A stretch of 17,631 nt of DNA from an uncultured Coprococcus sp. GTDB taxonomy: Bacteria; Bacillota; Clostridia; Lachnospirales; Lachnospiraceae. The stretch lies in the NCBI GenBank assembly GCA_900548215.1, contig URJI01000059.1, forward strand, positions 1 through 17,631. The letters are read 5' to 3'. Numbering within the stretch: the stretch's first letter is position 1; every line of letters starts with the position of its first letter. Under the pieces are notes generated by a model. The model was not told the DNA's origin. It worked only from the letters and a program-made list of their open reading frames with translations, and did not search any database. Below, one piece after another: positions 14,353 to 17,631 of this stretch. The position numbers and the translations under genes are program-made.

Positions 14353-16659
14353 ATGGCAGGACTTAATGATATGCAGCAGCAGGCGTGTGAGCATGTGGAT
14401 GGACCGCTGCTTATACTTGCAGGTGCTGGAAGTGGAAAGACCAGAGTTATTACCCACAGGGTGGCGTATCTGATTGACCAAGAGGGGGTAAATCCTCTTA
14501 ATATACTTGCTATCACATTTACGAATAAGGCTGCTCAGGAGATGAGAGAGAGGGTTAATCTGATTGTGGGAGATGGAGCTGACCGGGTGTGGGTCAGTAC
14601 GTTTCATTCTCTGTGCGTGAGGATACTTAGAAGATATGCTGACCGGCTGGGCTATGGCAAGTCGTTTGACATATATGACGCAGATGATCAGAAGAGTCTG
14701 GTCAAGAGTATACTTAAGGATTTGCAGATAGATCCGAAGCGGTATCCGGAGAAGATGTTCATGAGCGAGATATCAAAGGCGAAAGAGAAGTATATGTCTT
14801 GCGATGAATTTGCGAGAAAAAATGCTGCGGATTTTGCTGCAACCAAGGTCGCTGATGTATATACGGAGTATCAGAACCGCCTCAGAAAAAACAATGCCAT
14901 GGATTTTGATGATCTTATCTATAAGACTGTGGAGCTGTTCGAACATAATCCTGATGTGCTGGATTTATATCAGAACAGATTCAGATACATAATGGTTGAT
15001 GAGTATCAGGATACTAATCACATTCAGTTTCTGATGGTGAAGATGCTTGCACGAAAGTACAAGAATCTATGTGTTGTAGGCGATGATGATCAGTCGATAT
15101 ACAAATTCAGAGGTGCGAATATAACCAATATTCTGGGATTTGAGAAGGAGTATCCGGAAGCAAAAGTTATAAAACTTGAGCAGAATTACAGATCCTGTGG
15201 TAATATACTTGCGGCGGCAAATGCTGTCATACAGCACAATGAAGGACGTAAGGACAAGGCTTTGTGGACGGATCGGGATGCCGGTGAAAAGATATCATTT
15301 GAGCAGTGTGACACAGAGTATGTTGAAGGAGACATGGTTGCCAGCAGGATAAAATCGCTTGTGAGACAGGGTGTGCCGTATAGGGATATAGCCATATTAT
15401 ACAGGACAAATGCCCAGTCCCGAATACTTGGAGAGAAGATGGTGTACAATAATATTCCGTATAGGATATATGGTGGAACAAATTTCTATGCCAGAAAAGA
15501 GATCAAGGATGTTCTGGCATATTTGAAAGTTGTGAACAATTCGACGGATAATCTTTACTTCAGGAGAGTTGTCAATGTCCCTAAAAGGGGGATAGGAGAG
15601 GCCAGCCTTGGCAAGCTGGAATCATATGCGGATGCTTACGGCATATCCATGCTGGAGGCAGCAGAACGGGCAAAAGAGATTCCGGGGATGGCGGCAAGGA
15701 CCGCAGTGAAGATAATCCAGTTTGCGGAACTTATCGCATCGTTTAAGTCTATGATAGAAGAACAGGAAAGTCTGGATACTATATATGACAGAATCTTAGA
15801 TGAGACCGGGTATGAAAGTGAACTGATAGCTGAACACACGGAAGAGGCCATGACAAGACTTGAGAATATAGATGAACTCCGCAATAAGATTGTGGAGTTT
15901 GCTGAGAATAGAGAAGATACCGGGTTGAGTGAGTTCCTGGAAGAGATAGCTCTGGTGTCGGATCTTGATTCGCTGTCGGAGAATGATGATCAGGTGAAAC
16001 TCATGACACTTCATAGTGCAAAAGGACTAGAATTCCCGTATGTGTTTATATGTGGTATGGAGGAACGGGTATTTCCGAGCGGTATGGCATTGAATTCTGA
16101 TGATCCTGATGCAATTGAGGAGGAGAGAAGACTATGTTATGTGGGTATCACAAGAGCGATGAAAAAATTGTATCTGAGTGCAGCTAAGGAGCGTATGATG
16201 CATGGCAACAGAGTTTACAGTGACGTTTCGAGGTTTATCAGAGAGATACCGCCACTTCTGTTCGAACATGAAGCAGATATGATTAATATGGCCAGGAGAA
16301 GACAACAGGAATCGGTAGACAGGTATAACCGCGGATTGGATGGCGGCTCCGGCTGCTTGGATGCAAGCTATTCGGGAACTTTCTCAGATAGTATCAGAAA
16401 TTATGGAAGGTCGAATCCCTATAATGCGTATAAGGCAAAACAGCCGGCTTCACAGCCTGCTTTTGGGAAGGCTTTTGTTGTGGCAGGATCAGTGAAGCCT
16501 GATTATTCTGTCGGTGACAGAGTGAGACATATAAAGTTTGGTTCTGGAACTGTAGAACAGCTTGAGAAGGGGGATAAGGATTATGAAGTAACTGTCAATT
16601 TTGACAGATGTGGTATACGAAAGATGTATGCTTCGTTTGCAAAACTTAAGAAAGAGTAA
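14353..16659 (+). CDS. pcrA: ATP-dependent DNA helicase PcrA (UvrD/Rep family)
   Basis: Superfamily 1A 3'-5' helicase used in nucleotide-excision repair, rolling-circle replication and clearing stalled RNA polymerase. The start is ATG 14353 (768 residues) with AGGAGG at 14342-14347; an upstream GTG at 14335 has no site. Motifs in order: Q-motif LNDMQQQA (4-11), Walker A GAGSGKT (24-30), TFTNKAAQEMRERV (Ia), DEYQDTN (216-222, Walker B), GDDDQSIYKFRGA (243-255), LEQNYRS (IV), LMTLHSAKGLEFPYVF (V), EEERRLCYVGITRAMKKL (VI). The C-terminus, about 720-767 (YSVGDRVRHIKFGSGTVEQL to ASFAKLKK), is the Tudor-like domain that binds RNA polymerase in Gram-positive PcrA. Linker 655-715 is Ser/Gly/Asn/Tyr-rich. 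Monocistronic by appearance; the usual ligA partner is not downstream. Confidence 0.97.
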   Translation: MAGLNDMQQQACEHVDGPLLILAGAGSGKTRVITHRVAYLIDQEGVNPLNILAITFTNKAAQEMRERVNLIVGDGADRVWVSTFHSLCVRILRRYADRLGYGKSFDIYDADDQKSLVKSILKDLQIDPKRYPEKMFMSEISKAKEKYMSCDEFARKNAADFAATKVADVYTEYQNRLRKNNAMDFDDLIYKTVELFEHNPDVLDLYQNRFRYIMVDEYQDTNHIQFLMVKMLARKYKNLCVVGDDDQSIYKFRGANITNILGFEKEYPEAKVIKLEQNYRSCGNILAAANAVIQHNEGRKDKALWTDRDAGEKISFEQCDTEYVEGDMVASRIKSLVRQGVPYRDIAILYRTNAQSRILGEKMVYNNIPYRIYGGTNFYARKEIKDVLAYLKVVNNSTDNLYFRRVVNVPKRGIGEASLGKLESYADAYGISMLEAAERAKEIPGMAARTAVKIIQFAELIASFKSMIEEQESLDTIYDRILDETGYESELIAEHTEEAMTRLENIDELRNKIVEFAENREDTGLSEFLEEIALVSDLDSLSENDDQVKLMTLHSAKGLEFPYVFICGMEERVFPSGMALNSDDPDAIEEERRLCYVGITRAMKKLYLSAAKERMMHGNRVYSDVSRFIREIPPLLFEHEADMINMARRRQQESVDRYNRGLDGGSGCLDASYSGTFSDSIRNYGRSNPYNAYKAKQPASQPAFGKAFVVAGSVKPDYSVGDRVRHIKFGSGTVEQLEKGDKDYEVTVNFDRCGIRKMYASFAKLKKE

Positions 16660-16674
16660 ATTGCAAATTATGTA

Positions 16675-16703
16675 TAGAAATAATTGAATCTGTATGATAT
16701 AAT
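16675..16703 (+). promoter_or_regulatory. Extended -10 promoter of the small acidic membrane protein gene
   Basis: TGA-TATAAT (TG at 16695-16696, TATAAT 16698-16703) is an extended -10; TAGAAA (16675-16680) is a modest -35 at 17-base spacing. Predicted start near 16710. The leader contains a small AACCC/GGGTT hairpin about 16765-16780 next to the AAAGGG ribosome site. Confidence 0.55.
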
Positions 16704-16797
16704 TTTTCATATGTTTAGAGAATGCTTGTATGAATTCTCAGACAAATCAACATAATATAATGAAACCCATCACAGGGTTAAGAAAGGGTGGATTGTA

Positions 16798-17052
16798 ATG
16801 ATGAAGAGTAATGATGTTATTTTAGTTAAGGGCGATGCAACAGAAGAGAAGGCAAAGAGCACATTGTTTGTGATACTGGTTATCATTGGTGCTGTTGCTG
16901 CTATAGCTGGAATTGCGTATGCAGTATATTCATATCTCACACCAGATTTCCTTGACGACTTCGATGATGATTTTGATGACGATTTTGACGATGATTTCTT
17001 CGATGACGAGGAAGACGCAGAAGAGGCACCAGCAGCAGATGACGCTGAGTAA
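16798..17052 (+). CDS. Small single-span membrane protein with Asp-Phe repeat tail
   Basis: An 84-residue protein of unknown function. Tandem ATGs (16798, 16801) follow AAAGGG at 16783-16788. Layout: a charged N-terminus (1-21), one hydrophobic helix at about 22-47 (LFVILVIIGAVAAIAGIAYAVYSYL), then an extremely acidic tail (50-84) with 22 Asp/Glu in 35 residues. Residues 53-67 are a period-4 array, DDF followed by three DDDF units. The repeats use mixed synonymous codons (GAT/GAC, TTT/TTC), so they are not a fresh slippage product and look maintained. With more positive charge on the N-terminal side, the tail may face outward, but topology is ambiguous. It has its own promoter and terminator. 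A calcium- or cation-binding or electrostatic tether role is conceivable; no family was recognised. Confidence 0.75.
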   Translation: MMKSNDVILVKGDATEEKAKSTLFVILVIIGAVAAIAGIAYAVYSYLTPDFLDDFDDDFDDDFDDDFFDDEEDAEEAPAADDAE

Positions 17053-17082
17053 TCAATAATTGGTTATACAATTTGTCAGGAT

Positions 17083-17137
17083 AAATAAAACGCTCTATCT
17101 CGATGGTATGTTCCATATGAGATAGAGCGTTTTATTT
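17083..17137. terminator. Perfect 19-bp inverted repeat, bidirectional terminator
   Basis: 17083-17101 and 17119-17137 are exact inverse complements (GC-rich core CGCTCTATCTC, flanked by AAATAAAA/TTTTATTT), with a 17-base loop. T-runs appear on both strands. It ends the small membrane protein gene on the plus strand and the tRNA array on the minus strand. Confidence 0.92.
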
Positions 17138-17167
17138 GTTTTGTATATGCATGTGTGCATAAAAAAA

Positions 17168-17247
17168 TGCGGATAACAGGAATCGAACCTGCACCCCGAA
17201 GGACTAGATCCTAAGTCTAGCGCGTCTGCCAGTTCCGCCATATCCGC
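17168..17247 (-). tRNA. tRNA-Leu (UAG)
   Basis: On the minus strand, acceptor GCGGATA/TATCCGC closes with discriminator A; anticodon arm CTAGA-CTTAGGA-TCTAG gives anticodon TAG; T-arm has GGTTCGATTCC. There is a short variable arm (TCCTTCGGG), as in class II tRNAs. 80 nt, CCA not encoded. Confidence 0.95.
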
Positions 17248-17273
17248 AAAAAAATAACCTCCCATAAGGAAGG
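17248..17273 (-). terminator. Terminator-like hairpin inside the tRNA array
   Basis: Minus strand CCTTCC-TTAT-GGGAGG followed by TTATTTTTTT, ending exactly where tRNA-Leu begins. Six base pairs with one G-U: a weak intrinsic terminator or processing signal between tRNA-Lys and tRNA-Leu. The stem is short, so efficiency is doubtful. Confidence 0.4.
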
Positions 17274-17290
17274 AAATATCAAGAAAAAAG

Positions 17291-17363
17291 TGAGCCATCG
17301 GGGACTCGAACCCCGGACAACTTGATTAAAAGTCAAGTGCTCTACCGCCTGAGCTAATGGCCC
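17291..17363 (-). tRNA. tRNA-Lys (UUU)
   Basis: Acceptor GGGCCAT/ATGGCTC (one G-U), anticodon arm CTTGA-CTTTTAA-TCAAG gives anticodon TTT; T-arm GGGGTTCGAGTCCCC; D-arm TAGCTCAGGCGGTAGAGCA. 73 nt, discriminator A, CCA not encoded. Confidence 0.97.
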
Positions 17364-17383
17364 ATAATCTTGGACTTTAATAA

Positions 17384-17456
17384 CTGGGCTAGCTGGATTC
17401 GAACCAGCGAGATGCAGGAGTCAAAGTCCTGTGCCTTACCGCTTGGCGATAGCCCA
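17384..17456 (-). tRNA. tRNA-Gln (UUG)
   Basis: Acceptor TGGGCTA/TAGCCCA starting with U, as is usual for bacterial tRNA-Gln, with discriminator G; anticodon arm CAGGA-CTTTGAC-TCCTG gives anticodon TTG; T-arm GCTGGTTCGAATCCAGC. 73 nt, CCA not encoded. Confidence 0.97.
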
Positions 17457-17487
17457 ATAGCATCGCTTATATATGCGATAAAGAGAG

Positions 17488-17562
17488 GGTGGATAGAGGG
17501 ACTCGAACCCTCGGCCTCCAGAGCCACAATCTGGCGCGCTAGCCAACTGCGCCATACCCACC
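17488..17562 (-). tRNA. tRNA-His (GUG)
   Basis: Acceptor GTGGGTA/TATCCAC with discriminator C and a templated G at -1 (base 17562), the histidyl identity pair; anticodon arm CCAGA-TTGTGGC-TCTGG gives anticodon GTG; T-arm GAGGGTTCGAGTCCCTC. CCA not encoded. Confidence 0.97.
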
Positions 17563-17578
17563 ATATAATATAAAAATG

Positions 17579-17631
17579 TGCCCGAAGGGATTCGAACCCC
17601 CGACCCACGGCTTAGAAGGCCGTTGCTCTAT
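17579..17631 (-). tRNA. tRNA-Arg (UCU), 5' part beyond the window
   Basis: The visible part runs from the D-arm (ATAGAGCAACGG) to the 3' end. Anticodon arm ACGGC-CTTCTAA-GCCGT gives anticodon TCT; T-arm GGGGGTTCGAATCCC; 3' acceptor strand TTCGGGC plus A. The 5' acceptor strand lies past base 17631. Confidence 0.93.

Noticed and set aside
17095..17608. Open frames of 67-84 codons across the tRNA array on both strands
   Set aside because: They read through tRNA genes (for example the residues around GFESLRAH and SGKAQDF are translated tRNA sequence) and are shadows.
1..17631. Mobile elements, phage genes, CRISPR arrays or defence systems
   Set aside because: I looked for transposases, integrases, terminal inverted repeats, regularly spaced repeats and nuclease motifs and saw none.

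Overview
The window reads as chromosomal DNA from a low-to-mid GC, Gram-positive Firmicute, most likely a Clostridia/Lachnospiraceae gut anaerobe (Coprococcus- or Butyrivibrio-like; this is inferred from gene order, AGGAGG ribosome-binding sites, heavy ATA isoleucine codon use and TATAAT-type promoters, not from any search). No insertion sequence, phage gene, integrase or CRISPR array is visible.

Left part (1-5978): a co-directional housekeeping run: dgt (5' end cut by the window edge), dnaG, rpoD, trmK and a shortened uridine-kinase-like nucleoside kinase. It closes at a bidirectional terminator that it shares with rnpB (RNase P RNA), which converges from the minus strand at 6001-6357.

Middle part (6358-11171), accessory in character: two short transcription units, each with a recognisable sigma-A promoter. 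The first encodes a cytosolic papain-fold/C39-like putative cysteine peptidase and a small nitroreductase. The second is the most interesting locus. It holds an 811-residue ATP-grasp/phosphohistidine enzyme that resembles the L-glutamine kinase of the Campylobacter jejuni O-methyl phosphoramidate capsule pathway (Cj1418). Six bases downstream is a class I glutamine-amidotransferase-fold hydrolase resembling its partner Cj1417. The cytidylyltransferase and capsule genes of that pathway are absent here, so this may be a capsule-independent or shortened route to a P-N bonded metabolite. The promoter of this operon lies inside the terminator hairpin of the preceding gene.

Right part (11172-17631): a coiled-coil protein of unknown role; a pspA + SPFH/zinc-ribbon pair that looks like a compact envelope-stress module (compare Bacillus subtilis ydjF and ydjI); pcrA helicase with its RNA-polymerase-binding C-terminal domain; a small single-span membrane protein with an aspartate/phenylalanine repeat tail; and, on the minus strand, a tRNA array in the transcription order Arg(UCU, cut), His(GUG), Gln(UUG), Lys(UUU), Leu(UAG). 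The array ends at a perfect 19-bp inverted repeat that serves as terminator for both strands, and it carries a small terminator-like hairpin between the Lys and Leu genes.
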